DNA of 64,000 bases from Streptomyces sp. AP-93 (GCF_022808175.1 NZ_JALGBX010000004.1:81346-145345), one strand, 5' to 3'. Counted from the first letter of the stretch, positions 42,138 through 51,729 are shown. Notes: generated by a model not told the origin, from the letters alone. Program-made: numbers and translations.

Positions 42138-43025
42138 TCAGGCCCTCTCCGCCCCTCGCGCCCCCTCCGCCGGCGGCTCCGCCCGGATCCCCGTGACGAC
42201 CACGGTGATCAGGCAGAACGCGATGAGGATCTCCGCCCAGAGGAAGGCGAGGTAGTCGAGGAGGCAGCCGATCGGCGGTGTGCCCGGGGCGGTGTTGCGG
42301 AAGGCCGCCAGGGCGAACAGTGTGGCGGCCATCCAGCCGAGGGCGGGCCAGGTCAGCCCCTTGCGGCGGGTGACGAGGTACCACCCGCCGATCAGGACGG
42401 ACACGGCGAGCGCCCACATCGCGATCATCATGAACACCGCGAACACGAGCACGCTGTTGGAGCGGGCCAGCCCGATGTCGAGGACGGCCGCGCCGTCGTT
42501 CGCCGTCGAGGCCTCCACCGTGGACGAGAAGAGCACGTCGTTGTTGGAGAACAGGACGCGCACCGGAACCTTCTCCTGGCCCAGTACCGCCGCGAACTCC
42601 ACGTCCGCCCCGTAGCCGTCGAACGGGTAGTCCGTGATGGAGCCGCCCGTCAGGGCCACCGGCACGTCCAGGGTGGAGATGCGTTGGTGGGCCTTGAAGG
42701 TCAGGTCCCCGCGGGTGGCCGTCGAGGTCTGGAGGGTGAGGTCGTCGACGGGTGCGATCCCGCCGGCTTCGGCCAGCGCACCCCGGGGCGTGACCAGGAC
42801 CCGCAGCACCAGCTCGCGCCCGGCGGCGTCGACGCGCTGGATCGTCGCCTCGATGTCCACCCGGTCGGAATCGGCCCGGCCCGCGGTGTGGACGGTGTCC
42901 TGGGCCTGGCGTTCGCCGAACTGGAGCCAGGCCCCCACGCCGACCGCCGCCACGATCGCGAGCAGGAGCAGCGCCGGCAGCAGCGGGAAGCGCCGCCCGG
43001 CCGGGCGGCGCCTCAGTGCGCTCAC
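42138..43025 (-). CDS. DUF4436 membrane protein
   Basis: This 295-residue protein has one N-terminal membrane helix (FPLLPALLLLAIVAAVGVGAW), an extracytoplasmic beta-rich domain of about 140 residues and three or four C-terminal helices, the DUF4436 architecture. Function is unknown. Its GTG start overlaps the stop of the exported agmatine-deiminase-like gene (GTGA). Coupling of a membrane-anchored extracellular domain with an exported deiminase suggests that they act together at the cell surface. Confidence 0.82.
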   Translation of the reverse strand: MSALRRRPAGRRFPLLPALLLLAIVAAVGVGAWLQFGERQAQDTVHTAGRADSDRVDIEATIQRVDAAGRELVLRVLVTPRGALAEAGGIAPVDDLTLQTSTATRGDLTFKAHQRISTLDVPVALTGGSITDYPFDGYGADVEFAAVLGQEKVPVRVLFSNNDVLFSSTVEASTANDGAAVLDIGLARSNSVLVFAVFMMIAMWALAVSVLIGGWYLVTRRKGLTWPALGWMAATLFALAAFRNTAPGTPPIGCLLDYLAFLWAEILIAFCLITVVVTGIRAEPPAEGARGAERA

Positions 43026-44191
43026 GCGGCGGGCTTGCCGGGCTGGTCGTGGGTCGCGCAGTGGATGCCGCCGCCGCCCGAGGCGATCGTGTCGATCGCG
43101 ACGGGGACGATGTCCCGCTTGGGGAAGTGCTCCTGCAGGATGCCGCGGGCCCGGTCGTCGGCCTGGCGGTCCCCGAACTTCGGCATGAAGACGGCGTCGT
43201 TGGCGATGTAGAAGTTGGCGTAGGTCGACACGAAGTCGTCGCCCTCGCCCGTGATCTTGTCCAGGTCGGGCTGCGGCAGGTCGATGATCTCGAACTTCCG
43301 GCCGCGGGCGTCCGTCGCCTTCGAGAGGACGGACTTCGCCTGGTCGGCGGAGCGGGACCAGGAGTCCTTCGGGGTGTTCGGGTGGGCGCGGTCCAGCAGG
43401 ACGACACCGGGCGCGGCGAACCGTACGAGGCTGTCCACGTGGGCGTCGGTGATGTCCTCGCCGCGTACGCCGGCCAGCCAGACCACAGTCTCCACGCCCA
43501 GGGTCTGCTTGAGCTCGGCCTCGATCTGATCCCGGCTCTTGCCGCGGTTGCGGTTGTCGTTGACGATCGAGCTCTCGGTGATCAGCAGGGTGCCCTCGCC
43601 GTCGGGCTCGAAGGAGCCGCCCTCGGCCACCAGCGGAGCCTTGACCCGGGGGATCCCGTACTTCTGGAGCAGGAGGCGCCCGACCTGGGCGTCGTTCTTG
43701 TGCTCCTGCTTGTTGCCCCAGCCGTTGAAGTTGAAGTCGACGCCGATGACCTTGCCCTCCTCCTCGACGAAGACGGGGACGGTGTCGCGTACCCAGAAGT
43801 CGTCCACGGCCAGCGGGATCACCTCGACCTCCGAGCCGCAGGCCCGCTGCGCCGCGGCCACCTGCTCGGGCCGGGCCATCATGACGACCGCCTCGTACTC
43901 CCCGACGGCCCGGGCGATCCGCGCGATGTCCTCGCGCACGTAGCGCAGGTCTTCCATCCAGACCGCGTCCAGCGCGGGCCAGGCCATGAAGGTGCGGGTG
44001 TGGCTCTCCCACTCGGCGCCGAGCCGGCGCTCGGGTCCGGCCGGGGAGGGCTTCGAGGTGCCGGGGGCGGCGTTGGAGCGCGGGGCGCTCTGCGAGGCAC
44101 CCGGGCCGCAGGCGGCGGCTCCGAAGGCGAGGGCGCCGAGCCCGGCGAAGGTGCGGAGGGCGGTCCGGCGCGTGGGGGGCAGGTGGGACAC
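43022..44191 (-). CDS. Exported agmatine deiminase/PAD-family lipoprotein
   Basis: This 389-residue guanidine-modifying enzyme of the agmatine deiminase/peptidyl-arginine deiminase superfamily has the conserved EWESHTRTFMAWP, AHVDSLVRF (His) and catalytic Cys378 in GGGGIHCATH. It would hydrolyse agmatine to N-carbamoylputrescine or deiminate arginine residues. Unlike cytosolic AguA it starts with a twin-arginine region (PPTRRTALRTFAG) and a lipobox-like GAAAC, so it is probably exported by Tat and lipid-anchored. The GTG at 44191 has GGAG seven bases upstream. DUF4436 follows in overlap, and a palindromic operator lies in the divergent region to the Ser/Thr kinase. Confidence 0.88.
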   Translation of the reverse strand: MSHLPPTRRTALRTFAGLGALAFGAAACGPGASQSAPRSNAAPGTSKPSPAGPERRLGAEWESHTRTFMAWPALDAVWMEDLRYVREDIARIARAVGEYEAVVMMARPEQVAAAQRACGSEVEVIPLAVDDFWVRDTVPVFVEEEGKVIGVDFNFNGWGNKQEHKNDAQVGRLLLQKYGIPRVKAPLVAEGGSFEPDGEGTLLITESSIVNDNRNRGKSRDQIEAELKQTLGVETVVWLAGVRGEDITDAHVDSLVRFAAPGVVLLDRAHPNTPKDSWSRSADQAKSVLSKATDARGRKFEIIDLPQPDLDKITGEGDDFVSTYANFYIANDAVFMPKFGDRQADDRARGILQEHFPKRDIVPVAIDTIASGGGGIHCATHDQPGKPAA

Positions 44192-44362
44192 GGGAGAGCT
44201 CCGATCGAGGACTGGCGGGACGACTGCATCCGGCCAGGGCGGGCGCGGGAGGCACGGCACGGGCCGACCGTCCCGGACCCCTGCGACAAGGGTGCGCCCT
44301 CCGTCCGCGAAGGGCCGTGACGCGGGGCGGACGGTGCGGGCACGTGTCGCCCACTCTGGCAC

Positions 44363-44380
44363 TGACTGAAAATTCAGTCA
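44363..44380. promoter_or_regulatory. 18-bp palindrome TGACTGAAAATTCAGTCA
   Basis: Two perfect 8-bp arms flank a central AA. The site is the most AT-rich part of the 254-bp divergent region between the exported deiminase and the Ser/Thr kinase. Its size and symmetry are typical of TetR- or MarR-family operators. No such regulator is adjacent. Confidence 0.65.
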
Positions 44381-44445
44381 ATTCATGGCACGATGCGCGC
44401 AGGCCCCTGCCGCGTTTCGCATCGCATCGTCGAAAGAGCCACCGC

Positions 44446-46176
44446 ATGTCCGAGCAGCACTCCGGCGCACAGCCGGCCCGTACGGCACTGTCCGCAGACG
44501 ATCCCCACGAGATCGGCGGCTACCGCCTGCACGCCAGGCTCGGCTCCGGCGGCATGGGCGTGGTCTACCTGGCCCACACCCCCGGCGGCCGCCCCATCGC
44601 GCTGAAGGCCGTCCGCAGGGAGCTCGCCTCCGATCCCGAGTTCCGCCGGCGGTTCGCCCAGGAAGTGGCCAGCGCCCGCCGGATCCACGGCCTGTTCACG
44701 GCCCAGGTGATCGACTCCGGGGTCGAGGACCCCACGCCGTGGCTCGCCACCGCGTACGTGTCCGGCCCCTCGCTCCACGAGGTCGTACGCCGGCACGGGC
44801 CGCTGCCCGCGCGTACCGTCCTGTTGCTCCTCGCGGGCATAGCCGAGGCGCTCCAGGCCATCCACGGGGCGGGCGTGGTCCACCGCGACCTGAAGCCGGC
44901 CAATGTGCTCCTCGCGGAGGACGGCCCCCGGGTGATCGACTTCGGCATCGCCCGCGCGGCCGACGCCGCCGCGCTCACCGGTACGGGGCTGCGGATCGGC
45001 ACGGCGGCCTTCATGGCGCCCGAGCAGGCGCTCGGGCATCCGGCGACGCCGGCGACCGACGTGTTCGCGCTCGGGACGCTGGCCGCGTACGTCGCGTGCG
45101 GGATCGCGCCCTTCGGGAACGGGCCTGAGTCCAGCGCCCTCTACCGGGTCGTCCACGAGCATCCCGACCTCACCCGGGTGCCGCACGAGCTGTACGGCCT
45201 CGTCTCGTGGTGCCTCGCGAAGCAGCCCGAGGACCGTCCGCAGCCGGCCGAAGTGATCGCCTCCGTGCGGGCGCACCCCCTGGTCTGCGGGATGCCGGAG
45301 TTCACCGACGGCTGGCTGCCCAGGCCGGTCCGGGAGGAGCTCGGAGGCGCGGCCACGGGCGGCGACACCGCTTGGCCCGCCCCGCCGCCGTTCCAGGCCA
45401 CCAGGACGGCCACCGCACGCCCGGGCCCGGCGGGCGTCACCCCGGCCGCCCCCGGACCGGCCTTCCCCGGACCGGCCTTCCCCGGACCGCGCACCGGTTC
45501 CGGAGCCTGGCCCGACGAGCAGGCGCCGGCACCCGCCCCGCTCCCCGCTCCGGCGTCCGTCCCTGCTCCGGGCCCCGGCAGGCCGGCCCGCGGGCGGCGG
45601 CTTCCGCTGCTGGCGACCCTCATCGTGGCCGGCACCCTGCTCGCCGGCGCCGGAGCCGTGTACTACCTGGACGACCCCGCCGGCGAGGCCCAGGTCACCG
45701 GCGGCGGCCCCGTCACCGGCCCCACCGGCCCCACCGCCTCCGCGCCCGCCACCGCCGGCCCCACCCCCACTTCCGCGCCCGGTTCCGCCCCGCCCGACCC
45801 GGCCGCCGCGTACGTGCCCGGCTACACGAAGGCCAGGCTCACCGCCCCCGACTCCGGATACGAGTTCGACCTCACGGACGGGAAGGTGGTGCCCGCGGAG
45901 ACGGCCGCCTGGTACCTGGCGCGCGACGGCCAGGCCCTGGTCCCCTCCGAGGACTCGGACTCCTTCGTGTCCGACTCCGGCGAGCTGACGGTGGCCGCCT
46001 GCCTCCAGGGCATCGAGACCCGCCCGGCCGCCGCGCTGCCCTTCGCCGCGCTCGCGAAGACCCGGCCGTTCTGCGTGCGCAGCCCCGACGGGAGCGAGAT
46101 CGCGATCGTGAGACTGGTCGAGGCCCCGGACGACGACTCCGCCACGATCCTGGTGGACCAGTACCGCCGCAGCTGA
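44446..46176 (+). CDS. Membrane Ser/Thr protein kinase (PASTA-less, PknB-type catalytic domain)
   Basis: This 576-residue kinase has an N-terminal catalytic domain (about 25-285): glycine loop GSGGMGVVY, Lys54, HRDLKPAN with Asp148, DFGIAR and GTAAFMAPEQ. A long Pro/Ala juxtamembrane region (FPGPAFPGP repeat) leads to one membrane helix (about 385-405) and an extracytoplasmic domain with cysteines (about 450-576, PGYTKARLTAPDSGYEFDL). It should sense an external cue and phosphorylate cytosolic targets. The ATG at 44446 has AAAGAG upstream. A truncated ATP-grasp fragment follows directly. Confidence 0.9.
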   Translation: MSEQHSGAQPARTALSADDPHEIGGYRLHARLGSGGMGVVYLAHTPGGRPIALKAVRRELASDPEFRRRFAQEVASARRIHGLFTAQVIDSGVEDPTPWLATAYVSGPSLHEVVRRHGPLPARTVLLLLAGIAEALQAIHGAGVVHRDLKPANVLLAEDGPRVIDFGIARAADAAALTGTGLRIGTAAFMAPEQALGHPATPATDVFALGTLAAYVACGIAPFGNGPESSALYRVVHEHPDLTRVPHELYGLVSWCLAKQPEDRPQPAEVIASVRAHPLVCGMPEFTDGWLPRPVREELGGAATGGDTAWPAPPPFQATRTATARPGPAGVTPAAPGPAFPGPAFPGPRTGSGAWPDEQAPAPAPLPAPASVPAPGPGRPARGRRLPLLATLIVAGTLLAGAGAVYYLDDPAGEAQVTGGGPVTGPTGPTASAPATAGPTPTSAPGSAPPDPAAAYVPGYTKARLTAPDSGYEFDLTDGKVVPAETAAWYLARDGQALVPSEDSDSFVSDSGELTVAACLQGIETRPAAALPFAALAKTRPFCVRSPDGSEIAIVRLVEAPDDDSATILVDQYRRS

Positions 46177-46194
46177 AGCCCCGTCCAGCTCCGA

Positions 46195-46353
46195 AACCCG
46201 GATGACGCCGGGCCGCGGTTCGCCGACGCCGTGGCTCCCGGGCTCGGGATCGGTCTGCTGGAGGCCCCGTCCGACTGGCTGGCACGGCTGCCCCGGGAGT
46301 TCACGGGGCGGGAGGTCCTGCTGATGCCGGTCCGCGAGGCGTACGGGCTGCGC
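46195..46353 (+). pseudogene. Remnant of an ATP-grasp (DUF4343-like) gene
   Basis: In the frame of position 46201 a stretch reads RFADAVAPGLGIGLLEAPSD and continues WLARLPREFTGREVLL. This resembles the internal region of actinobacterial ATP-grasp proteins that read the motif LPxxFTGR before a VKPPSDK loop. There is no upstream start, and the similarity ends at about 46350. Confidence is limited because only about 50 codons remain. Confidence 0.35.
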
Positions 46354-46424
46354 AAGCCCCTCTCCCCTCCTTCGCCGATCGCGACCGCGGGTTCCTCCGA
46401 TGACCGCCGGGGCCTGACGGCGAA

Positions 46425-46452
46425 GGGCGGGGCGCCCGCAGGCGCCCCGCCC
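46425..46452. terminator. 12-bp perfect hairpin terminator
   Basis: GGGCGGGGCGCC (46425-46436) and GGCGCCCCGCCC (46441-46452) flank a CGCA loop. It lies 20 bp beyond the stop of the large subtilase and downstream of the kinase/remnant, so it probably serves both strands. Confidence 0.85.
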
Positions 46453-46471
46453 GTTGCGCTGTGGCCCGGGG

Positions 46472-49400
46472 TCAGCTCTTGTCGGGGCGGTCCGTCACCC
46501 GCAGGGAGTTCAGCAGGGGTTTGCCGAAACCGGTGTGGGTGACGAAGCGGATGTTCAGGCTGCCGTCCGTGACCGTGACCGTGTAGCTGCGGGTCAGGGC
46601 CGTGTACGTGCCCGCCTCCAGGGAGACGTCCAGCGAGGGCAGTACCTGGGTTCCTTCCGCCAGGACGTCGAAGACGCGCTTGTTCGGCTTGGTGGACGAG
46701 AGCTCCGCGAAGCCCAGTTCCACGGTGTAGGTGCCGTTGGGGACGCTGTCGAAGCGGTATTCGTACATGCCTTCACGGGCGTTGCGGAAGAGCTTCTGGT
46801 CGTCCGTGCCCGCGATCGTGCGGCTCGTGGACTGGGCCGAGCTGTTGCCCTGGTAGCCGTACGAGCCCGTCGTGTACTTGCGGTCGGGGGACCAGCCGTC
46901 GCCCAGCGAGTCCGTGCTCGCGCCCGTGGAGCCGGCGTCCAGGGCGACCTGGTAGCGCGGGACGACGAGCTTGACGGGGACGGTGAGCACCGGGGTCCGG
47001 CCGCTGGCCGAGGTGATCTTCAGGCCGGCCGTGAGGACGGTGCCCGGGGTCAGGCCCGTGGTGTCCACCGCCAGGGTGAGCGGGGCCTTGCCGCCCGTCG
47101 GGAGGTCGCCCGCGCCCGGGGTCGCCGTCAGCCAGGCCGCGTCCTCGGCGGCGGTGAAGGCCGTGCCGAGACCGGGGTTGGTGAGGTCGAGGGTCCGCGT
47201 CCGCTTCTGGCCGGGCGGCAGGACGATCTCGACCGCCGGCTTCGCCGGGGTCACCTTGCCGGTGCGCAGGGACCGGGTCACCTGCGTGACGTCGGCCGCC
47301 TTGACGTCCACGGTGGCGGCCGCCGGCTCGTACTGGGCCGCGGTCAGCGCGAGTTCCCGTGCTCCCGACGGGCTCTGGACCACGTATCCGCCGTCGGCCG
47401 CCGTGGTGGCGGAGACCGCGGTGGCGCCCGTGCCGACGGTCACGGTGGCTCCGGCGATGCCGTTGCCGTCGTTCGCGTCGAGCACCCGGCCGGCCACCAC
47501 TCCGCTCCTGGTGGTGCGGAAGGAGACGGACAGGCCGTCCGTGATCACGGGCGTGTTGAAGGAGTACCGGTAGGCGTCGGTGCCGGTCGCGTTCTCCACG
47601 CCGACCGTGGCGGTGGAGCCGCCCTTGATGCCCGTGCCGCCGGTCCCCTGGTAGGAGTACCGGACGGTGCCGTCCTCGCCGATGGCCGCCGAGAAGGAGA
47701 ACCGGTCGGACTGCGCCGACCAGTGCGACACCTCGCGCCACTCGATGACGTAACTGCGGTGCGGCGCGGTGCCGGTGACGGCCGTGAAGACTCCGGAGCC
47801 GCTGCCGGCGGCGCCGACGACCAGGTCGTCCCAGAACGGGTAGAGCGCCGCGTTGGGCGTGGCCGTGCTCGGGATGTCCCCGTTGACGTCGGCGGTGTTG
47901 TTGCCGCCGAAGCTGACCGTGCCGTTCGTGCCGATCCAGGCCTGCCCGTACGTCTTGCCGTAGAGCGGCAGCGGGAAGGGCAGGTCGACGCGCTCGGTGG
48001 TGTTGTCACCGGTCAGCGCGAGCCGCCGGTCGCCCGGCTGGTACGGTCCGTCGCCCGAGGCCGCGCAGGCGTAGCCGTAGCCGTCGGTGCGTTCGGGCAG
48101 GTTCACCGCGACGGTGGTGTCCCCGGCGACGGTGACGGCGGCCGCGCCGGAGGTGAGGCAGCGGGAGGTGTGGGTGGCGTTCACGGTGTAGGTGCCGTGC
48201 GGCAGGGTGATCTCGAAGCGGCCCTGGGCGTCGCTGGTCGCGGTCACCGGGGTGTCGGCGACGGTCACCGCAGCGCCGGCCACCGGGCCCGCGGCCGAGG
48301 AGACGGTGCCGGTGAGCTTCCCGGAGTCCGCCTGGACGAGGTCGATGTCGCCGGTGGCGGTGGTGTCCTCGACGACCGCTACGGTCGCGGCCTGCTGTCC
48401 GTAGCCGAACTTCGACGCGGTGAGCGCGTACGCGCCGACCGACAGGGTCGGGAAGCGGTACGTGCCGTCGGCCGCGGTGGTCGTCGTACGGTCGATGGGG
48501 CCGTCGGCGACGATCTTCACGCCGGGGACGGGCTGCCCGCCGGAGCGGACGGTGCCGGCGAGCGCGCCGAGGGCTCCGCGCGGCGCGGAGGTGACGGCGG
48601 CGAGCGCGTCGAGCTTGCCTTCGCCGAAGACGTTGTTGTCGGCGGCGGTGCCGCCGCACTGGCTGCTGTCGGTGTCCAGCGCGGTGCCGTCGAGCAGTGC
48701 TTCGGTCTGCGCGATGTCGCCTTCGAGGGCGGGGGCGGCCGACCAGAGCAGCGCCACGGCCGCGGCGGTGTGCGGGGAGGCCATGGAGGTGCCGGAGAAG
48801 GACTCGTACGCGCCGCCGGGGACGGAGGAGCGCACGTTCACGCCGGGGGCCGCGATGTTCGGCTTGACGATCCCGCCGGGGCCGGCGCCGCGCGAGGAGA
48901 AGGAGGCGACGGCGCCGTTGATGTCGAAGGCGCCGGAGCTGTAGGAGCTCGCGTAGTCACCGGGTGATCCGCTGGTGGCGCAGCCGGGTCCGGAGTTGCC
49001 GTTGGAGAAGGCCGGGAAGATTCCGGCGGCCCGCCAGGTTTCCACGATCTGCTGGTACCAGGTGTCGCCGCCCGGGCCGCCCCAGGAGTTGTTGACGATG
49101 TGCGGGGCCAGGTCGGGGCGCGGGTTCTGGCCGTTCAGATCGGTCGGGGCGACGATCCACTGGCCGGCGGCGAGCAGTGAGGCCTCGGAGCAGGAGTTGC
49201 TCTCGCAGCCCTTGGCCGCGATCCACTTGGCTCCCGGGGCGACACCGATCTTGTTGGCGCCGCCGTCGTCGCCGACCATCGTCCCCATGGTGTGGGTGCC
49301 GTGGTCGTTGTTGTCGCAGGGGGCCGCGGTGGCGCAGACGCCCGCCGGGTCGAACCAGTTGTAGTGGTGGTCGTAGGACCCGTCCGCGGCCCGGCCGCGG

Positions 49401-50062
49401 TACTGGCCGGCCACGGCCGGGTGGGTGTGGTCGACGCCGCTGTCGATGTTGGCGACGACGATGCCCTCGCCGCGCACGCCGAGCTGGTCCCAGACCTGCG
49501 GTGCCTTGATGCGGTCGACGTTCCACTCGACGGCGTCGGCCGCCGCCTTCTCCCGGGTGCCTTCCGCGGGCTCGGGGAGGGCGACCTCGTCGTCGGCGTC
49601 GATCCGGGACACCTCGGGGCGCTCGGCCAGGGCCCCGGCGAGCTTGTCGCTGCCGACGACGCGGACCGCGTTGACGATCCAGTACGAGGTGTACTCGGCC
49701 TTCGCGCCGTCCAGGGCCTTGATCACTTCGGCCTGGCTGCGCGCGGCGTGGTCCTTCTTCAGGCGCAGGACCGTTTCCGCTTTCGCGGCCCGGGTCTGCT
49801 GCCCGCGCGCGGCGGTCAGGTCGGCGGCGCTGTCGAGGTAGACCCAGAAGACCGCTTTGGCGGAACCGTCGAGCTGGGCGCGGAGACTCGGTTCGATCTT
49901 GCGTTCGGCCGCGCCCGGGGTGGGTCCGGGGTCGGGTGCGGCGGCCGCCACGCCCGCGCCCAGGGGCAGCAGCAGGGCCGCCGTGAGGGCGGCGAACCCT
50001 GTGCGCAGGGGTCGTAATCGTGAGCGGGGGGTCCGGTGGGATCGGGTGTCGCTTCGTGCCAC
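46472..50062 (-). CDS. Large secreted subtilase with CarboxypepD-like and malectin domains
   Basis: This 1196-residue secreted S8 protease has a signal peptide (RPLRTGFAALTAALLLPLGAG, cut near AAA). A prodomain leads to the catalytic domain with VVANIDSGVDHTHP (Asp), NDHGTHTMGTMVG (His) and SGTSMASPHTA (Ser). Then come carboxypeptidase-regulatory-like beta repeats (GTVRSGGQPVPGVKI; GTVSSAAGPVAGAAV; GRVLDANDGNGIAGA), an intervening beta domain (PFWDDLVVG) and a C-terminal malectin carbohydrate-binding domain (about 1040-1190, YQVALDAGSTG). The sugar-binding tail suggests attachment to glycans. The start GTG at 50062 has GAGGAG seven bases upstream. It diverges from a DHA2 exporter gene. Confidence 0.93.
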   Translation of the reverse strand: MARSDTRSHRTPRSRLRPLRTGFAALTAALLLPLGAGVAAAAPDPGPTPGAAERKIEPSLRAQLDGSAKAVFWVYLDSAADLTAARGQQTRAAKAETVLRLKKDHAARSQAEVIKALDGAKAEYTSYWIVNAVRVVGSDKLAGALAERPEVSRIDADDEVALPEPAEGTREKAAADAVEWNVDRIKAPQVWDQLGVRGEGIVVANIDSGVDHTHPAVAGQYRGRAADGSYDHHYNWFDPAGVCATAAPCDNNDHGTHTMGTMVGDDGGANKIGVAPGAKWIAAKGCESNSCSEASLLAAGQWIVAPTDLNGQNPRPDLAPHIVNNSWGGPGGDTWYQQIVETWRAAGIFPAFSNGNSGPGCATSGSPGDYASSYSSGAFDINGAVASFSSRGAGPGGIVKPNIAAPGVNVRSSVPGGAYESFSGTSMASPHTAAAVALLWSAAPALEGDIAQTEALLDGTALDTDSSQCGGTAADNNVFGEGKLDALAAVTSAPRGALGALAGTVRSGGQPVPGVKIVADGPIDRTTTTAADGTYRFPTLSVGAYALTASKFGYGQQAATVAVVEDTTATGDIDLVQADSGKLTGTVSSAAGPVAGAAVTVADTPVTATSDAQGRFEITLPHGTYTVNATHTSRCLTSGAAAVTVAGDTTVAVNLPERTDGYGYACAASGDGPYQPGDRRLALTGDNTTERVDLPFPLPLYGKTYGQAWIGTNGTVSFGGNNTADVNGDIPSTATPNAALYPFWDDLVVGAAGSGSGVFTAVTGTAPHRSYVIEWREVSHWSAQSDRFSFSAAIGEDGTVRYSYQGTGGTGIKGGSTATVGVENATGTDAYRYSFNTPVITDGLSVSFRTTRSGVVAGRVLDANDGNGIAGATVTVGTGATAVSATTAADGGYVVQSPSGARELALTAAQYEPAAATVDVKAADVTQVTRSLRTGKVTPAKPAVEIVLPPGQKRTRTLDLTNPGLGTAFTAAEDAAWLTATPGAGDLPTGGKAPLTLAVDTTGLTPGTVLTAGLKITSASGRTPVLTVPVKLVVPRYQVALDAGSTGASTDSLGDGWSPDRKYTTGSYGYQGNSSAQSTSRTIAGTDDQKLFRNAREGMYEYRFDSVPNGTYTVELGFAELSSTKPNKRVFDVLAEGTQVLPSLDVSLEAGTYTALTRSYTVTVTDGSLNIRFVTHTGFGKPLLNSLRVTDRPDKS

Positions 50063-50223
50063 GTGTGGTCTCCTCGTACGCCGTGTGCAGGTCGTGCGGA
50101 AAGGGTGTGCGTGACGTGCGCGGGCCATGGTGCGTGAGGTGTCATGCCCGCTACAAGAGCGCCTAATGAGCCGAACCGCCCGACCGGGTGGCCGTTCCCG
50201 GCCACCCGCGCCAGCCTGGTGGG

Positions 50224-51729
50224 GTGACCGACCCCGCCCTCCCGCAGCCCTCCCCCGCCCCCTCCGCCTCCCCCGGCGTGCGGCTCGGCACCGCGCAGGG
50301 CCGGTGGATCGTACTGACCACCGTGCTCGGTTCCGCCATGGCGCTGCTCGACTCGACTGTGGTCAATGTGGCCCTGCCCGCCATCGGGCGGGACCTCGGC
50401 GCCGATCTGGCGGTGCTCCAGTGGACGGTCAACGCCTACCTGCTGACCCTCGCGGGCCTGATCCTGGTCGGCGGGGCGCTCGGGGACCGCTTCGGGCGGC
50501 GCCGGATCTTCGTGCTCGGGGTGGCGTGGTTCGCGGTGGGCTCCCTGCTGTGCGGGATCGCGCCGAACGCCGGGGTGCTCATCGCCGCCCGCGCCCTGCA
50601 GGGCATCGGCGGGGCGCTGCTGACGCCCGGTTCCCTCGCACTGATCCAGGGCTCGATCCATCCCGACGACCGGGCCCGCGCGGTGGGCCTGTGGTCGGGG
50701 TTCGGCGGGGTGGGCGCCGCCGTGGGGCCGTTCCTCGGCGGCTGGCTGGTGGACGGGCCGGGCTGGCGCTGGGTGTTCCTGCTGAACGTGCCGGTGGCCG
50801 CGCTCTGCATCCCGGTCGCACTGCGGCACGTACCGGAATCGCGGGATCCGGCGGCGCACGGGCGGTTCGACGTGGCCGGGGCTGTCCTCGGCGCGGCCTC
50901 GCTCGCGCTGCTGACCTACGCGCTCATCGAGGCCCGGTCGGGCGCCGCGCTCGTGGTCGGCGCCGCCGTGGGCGGCGTGCTGCTGGCCGCGGTCTTCGTG
51001 GTGGTCGAGCGGCGGCGGGCCGACCCGATGGTGCCCCCGGACATCTTCTCCTCGCGCCTGTTCACCGCCGTCAACCTGGTCACCCTGTGCGTGTACGCGG
51101 CCTTCGGCGGCTTCTTCTTCCTCGTCGTGCTCCAGCTCCAGGTGGTGTCCGGGTACTCCGCACTGGCCGCCGGGGCCGCACTGCTGCCCACCACGGCCCT
51201 GATGCTGCTGCTGTCGGCCCGCTCCGCGCAGCTCGGGGAGCGGATCGGCCCGCGCATCCCGCTGACCGTGGGGCCGCTGCTGTGCGCGGCGGGGATGCTG
51301 CTGATGCTGAGGGTGGGCCCGCAGGCCCCGTACGTACGGGACGTGCTGCCGGCGCTGCTCGTGATGGGCCTGGGCATGGCGGCCCTGGTGGCTCCGCTGA
51401 CGGCGACCGTCCTGTCCTCGGTGGACCCCGGGCGGGCGGGCCTGGCCAGCGGCATCAACAACGCAGCGGCGCGCGCCGCGGGGCTCCTCGCGGTGGCCGC
51501 GCTGCCGCTGCTGGCGGGGATGGGGCCGGACGCGTACCTCGCGCCCGGCGCCTTCGACGCGGCCTTCGGCCGGGCGATGTTCTGGTGCGCGGGGGTGCTG
51601 GTGGCCGGGGCGGCCGTGGCCTGGGCGACCGTACGCTCCCCCGCGCCCGGGGCCTGCCACCCGCAGTGCCGCACCAACTGCGCGGTGACCGCTCCGCCGC
51701 TCGAACCCCCGGGAGCGGCGGAGCGGTAG
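50224..51729 (+). CDS. MFS exporter, DHA2 (14-helix) family
   Basis: This 501-residue proton antiporter has 14 membrane helices. Motif A is LGDRFGRRRIF and motif C is GVGAAVGPFLGG. LLDSTVVNVALPAIGRDL in helix 1 is typical of EmrB/QacA-type drug exporters. The substrate is unknown. GTG at 50224 is taken as start; GTG at 50188 would add 12 residues, and neither has a strong ribosome site. No TetR regulator gene is adjacent. It diverges from the large subtilase across about 160 bp. A small Cys-containing tail (CHPQCRTNC) follows helix 14. Confidence 0.9.
   Translation: MTDPALPQPSPAPSASPGVRLGTAQGRWIVLTTVLGSAMALLDSTVVNVALPAIGRDLGADLAVLQWTVNAYLLTLAGLILVGGALGDRFGRRRIFVLGVAWFAVGSLLCGIAPNAGVLIAARALQGIGGALLTPGSLALIQGSIHPDDRARAVGLWSGFGGVGAAVGPFLGGWLVDGPGWRWVFLLNVPVAALCIPVALRHVPESRDPAAHGRFDVAGAVLGAASLALLTYALIEARSGAALVVGAAVGGVLLAAVFVVVERRRADPMVPPDIFSSRLFTAVNLVTLCVYAAFGGFFFLVVLQLQVVSGYSALAAGAALLPTTALMLLLSARSAQLGERIGPRIPLTVGPLLCAAGMLLMLRVGPQAPYVRDVLPALLVMGLGMAALVAPLTATVLSSVDPGRAGLASGINNAAARAAGLLAVAALPLLAGMGPDAYLAPGAFDAAFGRAMFWCAGVLVAGAAVAWATVRSPAPGACHPQCRTNCAVTAPPLEPPGAAER

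Noticed and set aside
40063..43407. Minus-strand frame of 1114 codons
   Set aside because: Only its last 226 residues (from 40743) show coding-like protein. The rest overlaps three real genes in other frames.
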